From positions 1 to 37,720 of the forward strand of contig CACNYE010000006.1 in the NCBI GenBank assembly GCA_902624515.1: a stretch of DNA of 37,720 nucleotides, written 5' to 3'. This DNA is from an uncultured Pelagibacteraceae bacterium. Lineage in GTDB: Bacteria > Pseudomonadota > Alphaproteobacteria > Pelagibacterales > Pelagibacteraceae. Of the stretch, positions 24,601-36,934 are shown piece after piece. Both the position numbers and the translations under genes were made by a program. Below the pieces are notes generated by a model. It was given only the letters and a program-made list of their open reading frames with translations, was not told the DNA's origin and did not search any database. Within the stretch, counting starts at the first letter, position 1, and each line of letters opens with the position of its first letter.

Positions 24601-27011
24601 AGATCACATTTGATTGGCTGCGTGATCATTTAAAGACTAATTCGAAAGAAAAAGATCTTTTAGAACAACTCACAAATATTGGATTAGAGGTAGAGAGTGT
24701 AGAAAATTTGTATGCTGATAATGAATTATTTAAAATAGCAAAAATAGTTAAAACAGAGAAACATCCTAATGCAGATCGACTCAAAGTGTGTGAAGTTAAT
24801 ATAGGAGAAAAAAATCTGAAAAAAGTTGTTTGTGGAGCAACAAATGCAAAAGATGGACTAATTACTATATATGCTCCTCCAGGTGCAATTATTCCAAAAA
24901 CGAAAACAAAGTTAGTAGTGGCTAAAATTAGAGGAGTTACTTCTTATGGAATGTTATGTTCAGAATCTGAATTGAATATATCAGATCAAAGTGCAGGAAT
25001 TGCTGAATTACCAAAATCTAAATATGAGAAAAATATTGGTCGAAATTATTTTACAAAATCTAAATCAAATCTTATTGATTTATCAATTACACCAAATAGG
25101 CCTGATTGTCTTGGAATTCGTGGAATCGCTAGAGATCTTGCTGCTTCTGGTTTTGGAAAATTCAAAGATTTAAAAAAAAAAAAGATCCAAAGTAAAATAA
25201 AACAATCATTAAATGTTAAAATTAATAAAGAAAAGAACCAAGGTTGTAGTTCTTTTGGAAGTTGTCTAATTACTAACGTTAGAAATACTGAAAGCCCTCA
25301 ATGGTTGAAAAATAAATTAATCTCAATTGGTCAAAAACCTATCTCAGCCATAGTTGATATAACTAATTATGTAATGTTGGATATAAATCGACCATTACAT
25401 GCATATGATGCTGATAAAATTGAAAAAGGTATAATAGTTCGAAACTCAAAATTTGGAGAAGAGTTCACAGCTCTAGATAATAAAAACTATAAATTAGAAA
25501 ATGGCATGTGTGTTATTAGCGATAATATGGGTGTTTTAGGTTTAGGAGGAATTATAGGAGGAACACGATCCAGTACAGAACTTGATACAAAAAATATATT
25601 ATTAGAGTCAGCTTATTTTGACTCAAGATCAATAAGAAAAACTGCAAAAAAATTAAATATTGATACGGACGCAAAGTTTAGATTTGAAAGAGGCATTGAT
25701 CCATTATCTATCGAGGATGGTTTAAATAAAGCAGCATTACTAATTAGAGAAATATGTGGAGGTGAAATTAGTAAGATAGATATTCAAAAAATTGAAAATT
25801 TTAAAAAAAAAACTATCAAATTTGATCCTCAATTATTTGAAAAGGTATCAGGATTTAAAATTTCTAGTAAAGAAATGATTAAAATTTTAAACGATTTAGG
25901 CTTTAAATCTAAAAAAGAAAAAAAATATTTTAAACTTACAATTCCATCATGGAGACCAGATATTTCACAAGAAATAGACATTGTGGAAGAATTAGTCAGG
26001 ATCAGTGGCTATAATAACATAAAAACCATAGACCCGATTAAAGAGAGAACAAAATCAACTTTAACACAATCTCAAAAGTTATTTCATTTTCTACAACGAT
26101 CAATTGCCTCCAAAGGTTATCTAGAAACAATTACTTGGTCGTTTACAGACTTAAATTATAATAATCATTTTAAGAATACCAATAGAGAAATAAAAATCGT
26201 TAATCCTATTAGCTCTGAATTAGGTGTATTAAGAAATTCTATATTCTCGAATTTAATTATGTACGTGAGTAAAAATCTTGATAGAGGATTTAAAGATTTA
26301 TCAATTTTTGAAATAGGTCCTGTTTTTACTGGCCCCAACCCAGGTGAGCAAAATACTGTTGTTTGTGGCTTGTCGGCTGGAAAAAAATCTAGACTATCAT
26401 GGATTGAGAAAGAGAGAAACGTTGATGTGTTTGATGTAAAAAAAGATGTAGTTCAGACTTTGGTTGAAGCAGGCTATAATTCGGACAAGTTTTTTGTAGA
26501 TAGTGAAACACCAAATTATTATCATCCTGGTAAATCAGGTCGTTTATTTTTAAATAAGGGGAGAGATAATATAGCTGCTTACTTTGGTGAAATTCACCCA
26601 AATATTTTAAAAAAAATTGATCTAAAAACTGAGTCATTAGTAGGTTTTGAAATTTTTCTAGATAATTTAAAATTACCCAAAAAAACATTAAATGAACAGA
26701 AAACAAATTTTGTTGTCTCCGACTACCAAAAATCAGAAAGAGATTTTGCTTTTGTGGTTGACAAAGGTATAAATGCTCAAGATTTAATTGATGCTGTTTC
26801 AAGTGTTGAAAAAAACTTGATTAGTAATATTAAAGTCTTTGATGTTTACGAGGGTGACAATATTCCTCAAAATCAAAAATCAATTGCAATAAGTGTTACG
26901 ATACAATCATCTGAAAAAACATTAAAAGATAGTGATTTAGAAAATATTAATAAATTAATTATTGAAACAGTAGAAAAAAAAACTGGCGCAAAAATTCGAT
27001 CTCAAAAATAA
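24597..27011 (+). CDS. pheT: Phenylalanyl-tRNA synthetase beta subunit
   Basis: An 804-residue partner of PheS carrying editing and tRNA-binding functions. In order: an N-terminal [14 protein letters not shown] start; an EMAP-II-like tRNA-binding domain (about 40-150, with [17 protein letters not shown]); B3/B4 editing region ([40 protein letters not shown]); B5 domain and degenerate catalytic fold ([20 protein letters not shown]); and a C-terminal FDX-ACB anticodon domain from about 710 ([14 protein letters not shown]). The length equals the typical 795-810. It starts inside the pheS stop (ATGA) and its own stop abuts the lepA ATG. Confidence 0.97.
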   Translation: MKITFDWLRDHLKTNSKEKDLLEQLTNIGLEVESVENLYADNELFKIAKIVKTEKHPNADRLKVCEVNIGEKNLKKVVCGATNAKDGLITIYAPPGAIIPKTKTKLVVAKIRGVTSYGMLCSESELNISDQSAGIAELPKSKYEKNIGRNYFTKSKSNLIDLSITPNRPDCLGIRGIARDLAASGFGKFKDLKKKKIQSKIKQSLNVKINKEKNQGCSSFGSCLITNVRNTESPQWLKNKLISIGQKPISAIVDITNYVMLDINRPLHAYDADKIEKGIIVRNSKFGEEFTALDNKNYKLENGMCVISDNMGVLGLGGIIGGTRSSTELDTKNILLESAYFDSRSIRKTAKKLNIDTDAKFRFERGIDPLSIEDGLNKAALLIREICGGEISKIDIQKIENFKKKTIKFDPQLFEKVSGFKISSKEMIKILNDLGFKSKKEKKYFKLTIPSWRPDISQEIDIVEELVRISGYNNIKTIDPIKERTKSTLTQSQKLFHFLQRSIASKGYLETITWSFTDLNYNNHFKNTNREIKIVNPISSELGVLRNSIFSNLIMYVSKNLDRGFKDLSIFEIGPVFTGPNPGEQNTVVCGLSAGKKSRLSWIEKERNVDVFDVKKDVVQTLVEAGYNSDKFFVDSETPNYYHPGKSGRLFLNKGRDNIAAYFGEIHPNILKKIDLKTESLVGFEIFLDNLKLPKKTLNEQKTNFVVSDYQKSERDFAFVVDKGINAQDLIDAVSSVEKNLISNIKVFDVYEGDNIPQNQKSIAISVTIQSSEKTLKDSDLENINKLIIETVEKKTGAKIRSQK

Positions 27012-28820
27012 ATGAGCACCATAGATAATATTAGAAATTTTGCGATTATTGCACATATTGATCACGGTAAATCAACAATCGCTGATAGGATTATACATAA
27101 ATGTGGAGGTTTGACCGAAAGAGAGATGAAAGCTCAAGTACTAGATTCTATGGATATTGAAAGAGAGAGAGGCATTACTATTAAAGCTCAGACAGTAAAA
27201 TTAAACTTTAAAGCAAAAAATGGAAAAAATTATATTTTAAATATTATTGATACCCCCGGACATGTAGATTTTAGTTATGAGGTAAGCAGATCGCTTTATG
27301 CTTGCGAAGGCTCAATATTAATTGTTGATAGTACACAAGGTGTAGAGGCCCAAACATTAGCAAATGTTTATCAAGCTTTGGATATTAATCATGAAATTAT
27401 ACCAGTTTTAAATAAAATAGATCTACCTGCATCTGATTTAGAAAAAACAAAGACTCAAATAGAGGATGTTATTGGCATTGATACAGAAAATGCAGTGCCA
27501 TGTTCAGGAAAAACTGGTGAAGGTATCGAAGAAATTTTAGAACAAATTGTCAATACACTTCCTGGTCCTAAAGGTGATTTAAGCAAAGATTTAAAATGTC
27601 TTTTAGTTGATAGTTGGTATGACACTTATTTAGGAGTGGTAATTTTAGTAAGAGTAATAAATGGCAAAATTAGTAAACATATGAAAATTAAAATGTTGTC
27701 AACTAATCAAGATTATATAGTAGAAAAAGTTGGTATTTTCACGCCTAAACCAAAAGATATAGATCAACTTAATGCTGGTGAAATTGGTTTTATTACAACA
27801 GGAATTAAAGTTTTGTCTGATACAAAAGTTGGTGATACAATTTGCGATGCATCAAAACCGATTGTTGACGCTTTACCTGGGTTTAAACCAAGTAAGCCAG
27901 TGGTTTTTTGTGGATTATTCCCTGTAGATAGTTCTGAATACCAAAAGTTAAAAGATGGATTAGCAAAATTACAACTTAATGATGCAAGTTTTTCATTTGA
28001 AGCAGAGTCATCTTCTGCTTTAGGTCTTGGATTTCGATGTGGTTTTTTAGGTTTATTACATCTCGAAATAATTACTGAGAGACTTGAGAGAGAATTTGAT
28101 GTTAACTTACTTACTACTACTCCAGGAGTTGTATATAAAATAAATCTAAATAATGGAGATGTAGTTAATTTACAAAACCCATCTAGTTTGCCCGATCCAA
28201 CACATATAAAATATATTGAAGAACCATGGATTAAGGCAACAGTAATTACACCCGATGAGTATTTGGGTTCTATTATAAAGTTGTGTCAAGATAAACGAGG
28301 TATTCAAACTAATCTTAGCTATTCAGGTAATAGAGCAGTTTTGAATTATGAACTTCCATTAAATGAGGTAGTATTTGATTTTAACGACCGTATAAAATCT
28401 ATGACAAGTGGTTATGCGAGTTTTGATTATGAAATAATAGGTTATAGAGAAGGTGATTTGGTTAAACTTGGTATATTAGTTAATAGTGAACCTGTTGATG
28501 CTCTTGCAATGATGATACATAAAGATTTTGCTCAAAAAACAGGAAGAGAAGTTTGCGAAAAACTTAAAGATTTAATTCCTAGACACAATTTTATGATACC
28601 TGTCCAGGCCGCAATTGGAGGTAAAATTATAGCTAGAGAAACTATAAAAGGATTTAAAAAAGATGTCTTAACAAAAATTCATGGTGGAGGAGCAACAGAC
28701 AGAAAAAGGAAACTTTTAGAAAAACAAAAAAAGGGCAAAGCTAGATCTAAACAATTTGGGAGAGTAGAAATACCTCAAGAAGCTTTTATTGGTGTTTTAA
28801 AAATATCCAAAGAAAAATAG
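27012..28820 (+). CDS. lepA: Elongation factor 4 (LepA), ribosomal GTPase
   Basis: A 602-residue translational GTPase thought to act on stalled or assembling ribosomes. It shows the P-loop AHIDHGKST at residues 14-22, the switch-[14 protein letters not shown] near 79-90, NKIDLP for guanine specificity, and the LepA-specific C-terminal region ([20 protein letters not shown] near 555, with a [11 protein letters not shown] tail). The length is standard. It follows pheT without a gap and is followed by tRNA-Ser after 11 bases, so the tRNA is probably processed from the end of this long transcript. The E. coli partner lepB is not adjacent. Confidence 0.97.
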   Translation: MSTIDNIRNFAIIAHIDHGKSTIADRIIHKCGGLTEREMKAQVLDSMDIERERGITIKAQTVKLNFKAKNGKNYILNIIDTPGHVDFSYEVSRSLYACEGSILIVDSTQGVEAQTLANVYQALDINHEIIPVLNKIDLPASDLEKTKTQIEDVIGIDTENAVPCSGKTGEGIEEILEQIVNTLPGPKGDLSKDLKCLLVDSWYDTYLGVVILVRVINGKISKHMKIKMLSTNQDYIVEKVGIFTPKPKDIDQLNAGEIGFITTGIKVLSDTKVGDTICDASKPIVDALPGFKPSKPVVFCGLFPVDSSEYQKLKDGLAKLQLNDASFSFEAESSSALGLGFRCGFLGLLHLEIITERLEREFDVNLLTTTPGVVYKINLNNGDVVNLQNPSSLPDPTHIKYIEEPWIKATVITPDEYLGSIIKLCQDKRGIQTNLSYSGNRAVLNYELPLNEVVFDFNDRIKSMTSGYASFDYEIIGYREGDLVKLGILVNSEPVDALAMMIHKDFAQKTGREVCEKLKDLIPRHNFMIPVQAAIGGKIIARETIKGFKKDVLTKIHGGGATDRKRKLLEKQKKGKARSKQFGRVEIPQEAFIGVLKISKEK

Positions 28821-28831
28821 TATGCAAATGT

Positions 28832-28921
28832 GGAGAGATGGCCGAGTGGTTGAAGGCGCACGCTTGGAAAGCGTGTAAAGGGGAAACTCTTTCATGGGTT
28901 CGAATCCCATTCTCTCCGCCA
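28832..28921 (+). tRNA. tRNA-Ser (anticodon GGA)
   Basis: A complete class II cloverleaf: acceptor GGAGAGA paired with TCTCTCC, D-arm, anticodon stem CACGC/GCGTG with loop TTGGAAA (anticodon GGA, reading TCC and TCT), a long variable arm (GTAAAGGGGAAACTCTTTC region), T-arm ATGGG-TTCGAAT-CCCAT, G discriminator and an encoded CCA at 28919-28921. It starts 11 bases after lepA. The last 30 bases lie antisense to the end of the GT9-type gene. Confidence 0.97.
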
Positions 28922-29848
28922 GATTTTATTAAATTGATGAAATAATTTTATTAATAATTTTAATAGCCGAAATTTTTCCTGCATTATAATATTTGTTTTT
29001 TTGTATATAATTTTACTTTCAGGCTGAGTGTGTCTAGGTAAATAAATAGCATGCACTTTTTTTTTTAAAGAAGCACCCAAGCATATAGGCCCCGACTCAT
29101 TTCCAATTATAACATTTGATTGATAAATTATTTTAATTATTTCAGAGATTTTTTTATTATAAGTAAATTGAACATTTTGAGATTTAATTATTTTTTTTGG
29201 AAAAAATTTTAAGAAGTGTTTTTTTTTTGGATCAAAATTGAGAAAAATTTTGTTTTTTTTATATAATCTCTTAATGATAATCAAATAATTTTCAATTGGC
29301 CAATTATTTTGATCATGATGTGAGTCAATACTTATAAATATTTTTTTAATTTTATCTTTTTTTAAAGAATTAAATTTATTTGAAGTTAAAAAAAAATTAT
29401 TATATTTTTTTTTTAAATTAAGTCTTTTTGTATATATCATTAGTCTTTCAGAAATAGTTAAATGATCTAATGATCTATCCTTATTTACGACAAAATTTCC
29501 CACACCAAAGATATTTTTAATTTTAACATCAGAAATTAGAACTGGGAAAATTAGTCTTCGATAATTAGCAGTTAAGATCAAATGTTTGACATTCAATTTA
29601 TTAATTAAGTCTCTAAATTTAATAGTATTGATAATTGTTTTTATAAATCCATATTTATAGTTATCAAATTCAATAATTTTTTTGAAAAAATTCTCATTTT
29701 TATAAACCTCTTTAGCTTGATTAACTTTATTTGAGAGAATTATGAGTTTTTGGTTATAAGTTTTATGAAGTGACCTTAATAACGGTAAATGGTAAATTAA
29801 GTCCCCAATTCCTCTTGCACCTATTATGACAAGTATATTTTTTTTCAT
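28892..29848 (-). CDS. Glycosyltransferase family 9 (heptosyltransferase-like)
   Basis: A 318-residue protein from the ATG at 29848, beginning MKKNILVIIGARGIGDLIYH. The Gly-rich IGARGIGDLIYHLPLLRSLH start and, near the C-terminus, IGNESGPICLGASLKKKVHA with PRHTQPES are the two hallmark regions of GT9 (ADP-heptose:LPS-type) enzymes that add sugars to the lipopolysaccharide core. The frame is open back to an ATG at 29935, but that would overlap the divergent methyltransferase start at 29895 and put a hydrophobic leader before the conserved start, so 29848 is preferred. The frame has no stop before tRNA-Ser, and the last codons (RREWDSNP) are antisense to the tRNA, so the true C-terminus is a read-through tail. 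The coding strand carries three A10 runs, all in frame. Confidence 0.82.
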   Translation of the reverse strand: MKKNILVIIGARGIGDLIYHLPLLRSLHKTYNQKLIILSNKVNQAKEVYKNENFFKKIIEFDNYKYGFIKTIINTIKFRDLINKLNVKHLILTANYRRLIFPVLISDVKIKNIFGVGNFVVNKDRSLDHLTISERLMIYTKRLNLKKKYNNFFLTSNKFNSLKKDKIKKIFISIDSHHDQNNWPIENYLIIIKRLYKKNKIFLNFDPKKKHFLKFFPKKIIKSQNVQFTYNKKISEIIKIIYQSNVIIGNESGPICLGASLKKKVHAIYLPRHTQPESKIIYKKTNIIMQEKFRLLKLLIKLFHQFNKIWRREWDSNP

Positions 29849-29894
29849 TAGTAGGAATAATACATTATAAATATAGATTACAATTAGTAAAAAT

Positions 29895-30702
29895 ATGATT
29901 CTCGATTCTAGATATGATTTTTTAAAACCTTTCATTGTTGAGAAATTGGTTAGACTTGGAAGAAAATTTGATGGTGGCTATTTAGTTTGTGATACCGCTT
30001 TAAAAGAAATAGATAGCTTGGTAACGATTGGTGTTGGAGATGATATATCTTTTGAAATAGATTTAGAAAAAAAAAATTCACTTAAAAATGTACAGATGTA
30101 TGATTACACTGTAAATCATCTTTTATTTTTTAAAATAATAATTAAATACATCAGGAGACTGATCACATTTAGAACTAAATTAGAAAATTTAACGTATAGT
30201 ATTAATAACTATATCAATTTTATAAAATTTAATAAAAAAACAAATGTTAATCTTTTTAAAAAAAGAATAGTAGAAGAAAAAGAAAAAAAATTTGATATAA
30301 CATTAGATGAAATTTTAAACCACACCGATAGTGAAAAAAATTTATTAAAATTAGATATTGAAGGAGGTGAATATTCTATAATTAATAGCATTAATAAAAA
30401 TCATTTTAAGATAAAAATGCTTATTATTGAATTTCATTTTATAAAAGAAAAAAAAGACCTTTTTTTGGAGTCTGTTAAAAAATTAATAAATAATTTTGAC
30501 ATTATACATATACATGCCAATAATTATTTTGAATTACAAGAAGAAGATGATTTTTTTTGAAGTTTGTGAAATTACATTTGTTAATAAACAAATAAATAAA
30601 TTTAGAAAAAAACAAAGATATAATTTTCCAATTAAGGATTTAGATTTTGAGTGTTTTCCTGATAGAAAAAAAATTAAATTTTCATTTAAAGAAAGAACTT
30701 AA
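29895..30702 (+). pseudogene. FkbM-type methyltransferase, split by one-base shift near its C-terminus
   Basis: The first frame (29895-30560, 221 residues) carries GRKFDGGYLVCDTALKEIDS, the SAM-fold strand SLVTIGVGDDISFEIDL and the FkbM hallmark LLKLDIEGGEYSIINSI near residue 155, then HIHANNYFELQEEDDFF and a stop. Another frame continues the family C-terminus without a gap: FFEVCEITFVNKQ, then YNFPIKDLDFECFPDRKK, to 30702. Deleting one T from the T8 run at 30551-30558 joins them into about 268 residues. FkbM enzymes O-methylate sugars or other small molecules, and the GT9 neighbour suggests surface glycan modification. The main SAM-binding part is intact, so the truncated form may still fold. 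The gene may be phase-variable, newly broken or mis-sequenced. Confidence 0.75.
30551..30558 (+). other. Frameshift site: T8 run in the FkbM-type gene
   Basis: Eight T follow GATGA. With eight T the frame reads D-D-F-F-stop; with seven it reads D-D-F-F-E-V-C-E-I-T-F, the expected FkbM C-terminal strand. Confidence 0.7.
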
Positions 30703-30791
30703 AATAGATGAATATTTTAGAGGGAAATTAAGCAAAATTTATTGTCTAAATTTGATCTAAAAATTATTTGATTAGTTTCATACTAAAAAAG

Positions 30792-30800
30792 TGATATAAT
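30792..30800 (+). promoter_or_regulatory. Extended -10 promoter candidate for gyrB
   Basis: TGATATAAT is a perfect extended -10 element (TG, one base, TATAAT at 30795-30800) in the 124-base gap before gyrB. Transcription would begin near 30807, giving a leader of about 20 bases. No strong -35 is visible, as expected for an extended -10 promoter. The regB-like gene would share it. Confidence 0.5.
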
Positions 30801-30820
30801 AAATTTTTTCCAAAAAATAA

Positions 30821-32875
<2,055 letters not shown>

Positions 32876-32876
32876 A

Positions 32877-34157
32877 ATGAAGTTTTTTGAGACTTCAAAA
32901 CATCATACTCTTAAAAAGTCGACATATATTTCTTTACGATGGATTGCTATCATCGGACAATTAATATCAATTAATGTTGTCTATTTTTATTTTAATTTTA
33001 ACTTTGATTATATTTATTCGAGTTTGATAATTTTTTTTGGAATATTAAGTAATATTTATTTGATTTTAATCTATAAAAAAACACAACTATCCGACAGATC
33101 AGCATTAATTTTTCTATTGATAGATATTTTACAACTAGGAGCTTTAATATATTTGACTGGTGGAATACTTAACCCATTTATAATTTTTTTAATAATTCCG
33201 AGCGTTTTTGCATCTTCGAATTTAGGTTTAAGAACAAATTTGTTTTTAGTTATAACAACTATTTTGATTATAATTTATCTTACGTTTTATTCAAATGATC
33301 TTCCATCACCCCTAAATGAGCACTTTCACGTAAGTGATTATTATTATTATTCAATACCGGTATCTTTAATCATAGCATTAGTCTTTTTGAATTATTTTGC
33401 CATAATTTTTGGAACTGAATCAAGGTTGAGAAAAGAAGCCTTAACTAAAATGGAAGAAGTTATGGCTAAAGAGCACGAAATGTTGTCCTTAGGAGGTCAA
33501 GCTGCTGCTGCGGCTCATTCTTTAGGTACACCGTTATCAACTATTAAAATTATTACTCTAGAACTTTCAAAGCAATTAAAAGGTAATAAAGAAATAATGC
33601 AAGATATTGAATTATTATCAAGTCAGGTAGAAAGATGTAACCAAATCTTAAAAAGATTATCTTTAAACCCCAATGAGGAAGATGATTTTATCGATGAAGA
33701 TTTGAGTATTAGAGATTATCTTAAAGAAATTATTACATCATTTAAAGAAACGAGTAACAAGGAATTTATTTTCAATTATGATCAAGATTCAAATCAAAAA
33801 AAAATTACAAAATCTATTGAAATTTTTTATGGACTAAGAAATTTTATTGGAAATGCAAATAAATTTAGTTCAAATAAAATATTTATTTCATTAAAAAGTG
33901 ATAATGAATTGACTGAAATCTCAATTGAAGATGATGGAAATGGTTATCCAAGTGAGATATTGTCAAAAATCGGAGAGCCTTATTTAAAACCTATTGGTCA
34001 AAATAATACCCCCAAAACAGGATTGGGATTAGGTATATTTATCGGAAAAACTTTACTTGAAAAAAACTTTGCAAAAATAAATTGTCAGAATTCAAAAACG
34101 AGATCGGGTGCAGAGGTAAAAATTCAATGGAAAGATAAAGATTTATCCAAAATCTAA
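32877..34157 (+). CDS. regB: RegB/PrrB-like redox sensor histidine kinase
   Basis: A 426-residue membrane kinase. Six hydrophobic helices span about residues 18-180 and include GGILNPF at 95-101, matching the quinone-site GGxxNPF of RegB. The dimerisation domain has [15 protein letters not shown] with phospho-acceptor His214, and Cys254 in [11 protein letters not shown] matches the redox-active Cys265 of Rhodobacter RegB. The ATP domain has the N box [18 protein letters not shown] and [15 protein letters not shown]. RegB reports redox state of the quinone pool to the regulator RegA; no regA lies in the window. Odd point: the residue after the phospho-acceptor His is Ser215, where the family usually has Glu. 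The gene follows gyrB after one base and overlaps the cobT stop by four. Confidence 0.88.
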   Translation: MKFFETSKHHTLKKSTYISLRWIAIIGQLISINVVYFYFNFNFDYIYSSLIIFFGILSNIYLILIYKKTQLSDRSALIFLLIDILQLGALIYLTGGILNPFIIFLIIPSVFASSNLGLRTNLFLVITTILIIIYLTFYSNDLPSPLNEHFHVSDYYYYSIPVSLIIALVFLNYFAIIFGTESRLRKEALTKMEEVMAKEHEMLSLGGQAAAAAHSLGTPLSTIKIITLELSKQLKGNKEIMQDIELLSSQVERCNQILKRLSLNPNEEDDFIDEDLSIRDYLKEIITSFKETSNKEFIFNYDQDSNQKKITKSIEIFYGLRNFIGNANKFSSNKIFISLKSDNELTEISIEDDGNGYPSEILSKIGEPYLKPIGQNNTPKTGLGLGIFIGKTLLEKNFAKINCQNSKTRSGAEVKIQWKDKDLSKI

Positions 34158-35959
34158 TGTAATTTATTTTTTTTATCAAATAGAGAGCTTAATTGTGAGA
34201 TCATAACATCACCAAGTTCATTAACATCTGAAATTTTTATCGCTCTACTATAATATCTTGAAACATCATGACCTATTCCTATAGCTAAAATTTCAATTTC
34301 TGTTTTATCTTCAATAAATTTTACTATTTTTTTTAGATGTTTTTCTAAAAAATCTCCTGAATTAACTGATAAAGTAGAATCATCCACAGGAGCACCATCA
34401 GATATTACCATGAGTATTTTTCTTTCCTCTTTCCTTTTTTTTATTCTGTTAAATGCCCACGAAATGGCTTCGCCATCAATATTTTCTTTTAACAATCCCT
34501 CTTTTAACATTAAACCAAGATTATTTTTTGCTTGTCTCCATTGAGTATCAGCGCTTTTGTATATTATGTGTCTTAAATCATTCAATCTTCCTGGAATTTT
34601 AGGTTTCCCTTTTTTATTCCAATGCTCTCTACTTTGACCACCTTTCCAATTTTTTGTTGTAAAACCTAAAATCTCGACTTTAACAGAACATCTTTCCAAT
34701 GTTCTTGATAAGATATCTGCACAAATCGCAGCGATGGTAATTGGTCTTCCTCTCATTGAGCCTGAATTATCGATTAAAAGAGTTACAATTGTATCTTTAA
34801 AATCTAAATCCTTTTCTTTCTTAAAAGATAAAGAATTATAAGGGTTCAAAATAATTCTTGGTAATTTAGAACTATCCAATAAACCTTCTTCTAAGTCAAA
34901 ATCCCAGCTTCTATTTTGTTTGGCTAATAATTGTCTTTGTAATTTATTTGCAAGTTTTGTAATTATATCTTGGAAACCAATAAGTTGTTGATCTAATGTT
35001 TTTCTTAGTTTAAGTGCTTCATCAATTTTTTCTAAATTTTCAGCTTTAATAATTTCATCGAATTTATTTGTAAAAATTTTATAATCTATATTTAACTCAT
35101 TAATGTTCTTTTTTTGTATTACTTGTTCATTACTTTGTTTATCGCTATCTGTATCAACTAGTTGTTCATCTAATTTATATTCATCAATATCGTAATCACT
35201 ATCTAAACTTGCTTCAGTCTCTTCATTTTGGTCTTGATCTTTGTTGTTTTCTTTATCGTTTTCTTGCTCATTTTCCGTAGGATTATTTTGTTGATTTTCT
35301 TGGTTTTCTTCTTCCTTCTCATCATTTTCGTTATTATCTAAAAAATCTATTTCCTTTAATATTTCTGAAAATTTTGAAGAATATTCATTTTGATTTTCTA
35401 AATTATTTTTAAGAAACTCAATATGTTTTTTAATTGCTTCGTCAAATTCATTTTCCCAAAAGTTTAGCATTTTGTTTGTAAGAGAATTTAGCTCAATACC
35501 ATGAAAATTCTTGAGCATATAAAGTTCAAATGCTTCAATTATTGGAACATCATCTTTAGTTTTTAATTGATCTTTTCTTTTTAATTCAATAATTTTGTTA
35601 TAATTTTCTTTAAGATTTTTTTCAATTCCTTTTAACATCTTAATTCCTAGCGACTCATAACGTATTTTTTCCGCTATTGAATAAAGTGATTTACATGATG
35701 AATTAGATGGAGAATTTTTTTTAAAAATATTTATATCAGAAAATTTTTTTTTTAAAGCTAAGGAATCTGATTCTGCTCTAGCTTTAATAAAATCGTTTTT
35801 AGAACTTAAATTTTCTAGATTAAAAAAGCTAAGTTTTTTTGAACTTTTATTATGATCTAAGTTTTCTTTATTATCGAGATCATTTGATATAACTCTTGCT
35901 GTAGACTCTAGAGCTTGTCTTAATCTTTCTTTTAAGGAATTTTCTTTATTATTATCCAT
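34154..35959 (-). CDS. cobT: CobT-like VWA-domain subunit (cobaltochelatase family)
   Basis: A 601-residue protein with an N-terminal helical region (about 1-200), a very acidic Asn/Glu/Gln/Asp-rich linker (about 205-290), and a C-terminal von Willebrand A domain from about 390. The metal-binding MIDAS start is [14 protein letters not shown], followed by [20 protein letters not shown], and [20 protein letters not shown] and [18 protein letters not shown] lie further on. This layout is that of CobT, which works with the AAA+ CobS and the large CobN to insert cobalt into corrin rings. No CobN or corrin gene is seen here, so a cobalt role is unproven; an AAA+/VWA pair can remodel other targets. 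Its ATG directly follows the cobS stop. Confidence 0.9.
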   Translation of the reverse strand: MDNNKENSLKERLRQALESTARVISNDLDNKENLDHNKSSKKLSFFNLENLSSKNDFIKARAESDSLALKKKFSDINIFKKNSPSNSSCKSLYSIAEKIRYESLGIKMLKGIEKNLKENYNKIIELKRKDQLKTKDDVPIIEAFELYMLKNFHGIELNSLTNKMLNFWENEFDEAIKKHIEFLKNNLENQNEYSSKFSEILKEIDFLDNNENDEKEEENQENQQNNPTENEQENDKENNKDQDQNEETEASLDSDYDIDEYKLDEQLVDTDSDKQSNEQVIQKKNINELNIDYKIFTNKFDEIIKAENLEKIDEALKLRKTLDQQLIGFQDIITKLANKLQRQLLAKQNRSWDFDLEEGLLDSSKLPRIILNPYNSLSFKKEKDLDFKDTIVTLLIDNSGSMRGRPITIAAICADILSRTLERCSVKVEILGFTTKNWKGGQSREHWNKKGKPKIPGRLNDLRHIIYKSADTQWRQAKNNLGLMLKEGLLKENIDGEAISWAFNRIKKRKEERKILMVISDGAPVDDSTLSVNSGDFLEKHLKKIVKFIEDKTEIEILAIGIGHDVSRYYSRAIKISDVNELGDVMISQLSSLFDKKNKLH

Positions 35960-36934
35960 CTAAATTTGAATATTTACCAATGACTCAGGCAAGTCTTCAC
36001 CAAAGCATCTTTGATAATATTCAGCAATAGTATTTTTTTCAATCTCATCGCATTTATTCAAAAACGTAACTCTAAAAGCGTAGCCAATATCTTTGAATAT
36101 TTCTGAATTTTCAGCCCAATGTAAAACAGTTCTAGGACTCATTAGAGTAGAAATATCACCAGCAATAAAACCTTTTCTTGTCAATGAAGCAACTTTAATC
36201 ATATTTGCAATTTTCTCTTTACCCTTTTGGTTATTATAATTTTTGTTTTTTGCTAATATGATTTCCATTTCTTTTTCTAAACTTAAATAGTTTAATGTTG
36301 TCACGATATTCCATCTATCCATTTGACCTTGATTTATTTGTTGGGTTCCGTGATATAATCCGGTTGTGTCACCCAAACCGACTGTATTGGATGTTGCAAA
36401 CAATCTAAAAAACTTATTTTGTTTAATGACCTTATTTTTATCTAATAAAGTAAAATTACCTTCAGATTCAAGAACTCTCTGAATAACAAACATAACATCA
36501 GGCCTACCTGCATCATATTCATCAAAAACTAAAGCCACTGGATTTTGAATTGACCAAGGTAAAACTCCTTCATTAAATTGAGTGATTTGTTTTCCATCTT
36601 TCAAAATAATCGCATCTTTGCCTATAAGATCAATTCTACTTATGTGACTATCCAAATTAACTCTTATACAAGGCCAATTAAGCCTTGCAGCAATTTGCTC
36701 TATATGTGTTGATTTTCCAGTTCCATGATAACCTTGAACTAAAACCCTTTTATTAAAAGCAAAACCAGAAATGATTGCTAAAGTAGTATCTTTATCAAAT
36801 TTATAATTTTTATCTATTTCAGGTACGTACTCATTTTTTTTTGAAAACGAATCTACCTCCATCTCTGAGTCGATACCAAAAGTTTGTTTTATAGAAACTT
36901 TTATATCGGGCTTTATATCTAAATTAGCTATCAA
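35960..36934 (-). CDS. cobS: CobS-like AAA+ ATPase (cobaltochelatase family)
   Basis: A 324-residue AAA+ ATPase of the MoxR/CobS type. The N-terminus includes the CobS-like KVSIKQTFGIDSEMEVDSF. Walker A is GYHGTGKSTHIEQ (Lys74), Walker B is ALVFDEYDAGRPDV (Asp138-Glu139), sensor 1 is FATSNTVGLGD near residue 181, and the arginine-bearing QGQMDRWN lies after it. The length matches CobS (about 330). It partners the VWA protein encoded immediately downstream. It overlaps the upstream J-domain gene by 11 bases, so the three form a coupled operon. The family name implies cobalt chelation, but the context gives no support for cobalamin synthesis. Confidence 0.92.
   Translation of the reverse strand: MIANLDIKPDIKVSIKQTFGIDSEMEVDSFSKKNEYVPEIDKNYKFDKDTTLAIISGFAFNKRVLVQGYHGTGKSTHIEQIAARLNWPCIRVNLDSHISRIDLIGKDAIILKDGKQITQFNEGVLPWSIQNPVALVFDEYDAGRPDVMFVIQRVLESEGNFTLLDKNKVIKQNKFFRLFATSNTVGLGDTTGLYHGTQQINQGQMDRWNIVTTLNYLSLEKEMEIILAKNKNYNNQKGKEKIANMIKVASLTRKGFIAGDISTLMSPRTVLHWAENSEIFKDIGYAFRVTFLNKCDEIEKNTIAEYYQRCFGEDLPESLVNIQI

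Noticed and set aside
26389..26802. 137-codon minus-strand open frame inside pheT
   Set aside because: It lies antisense to a well-conserved part of pheT, has Gln/Leu/Phe-rich composition and shows no family resemblance.
28892..29935. Longer GT9-type gene starting at the ATG at 29935
   Set aside because: It would add 29 residues before the conserved MKKNILVIIGARGIGD start and overlap the divergent methyltransferase start at 29895; the inner ATG at 29848 fits the family.
30496..30702. Separate small gene after the FkbM-type gene
   Set aside because: Its first 17 or so residues are an out-of-frame reading of the methyltransferase; the rest is clearly the FkbM C-terminus, so it is one frame-shifted gene.
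35150..35345. Repeat array or mobile element in the Glu/Asn/Gln-rich part of cobT
   Set aside because: The repetition is only codon-level low complexity coding an acidic linker, a normal feature of CobT proteins; no regular unit or spacers.
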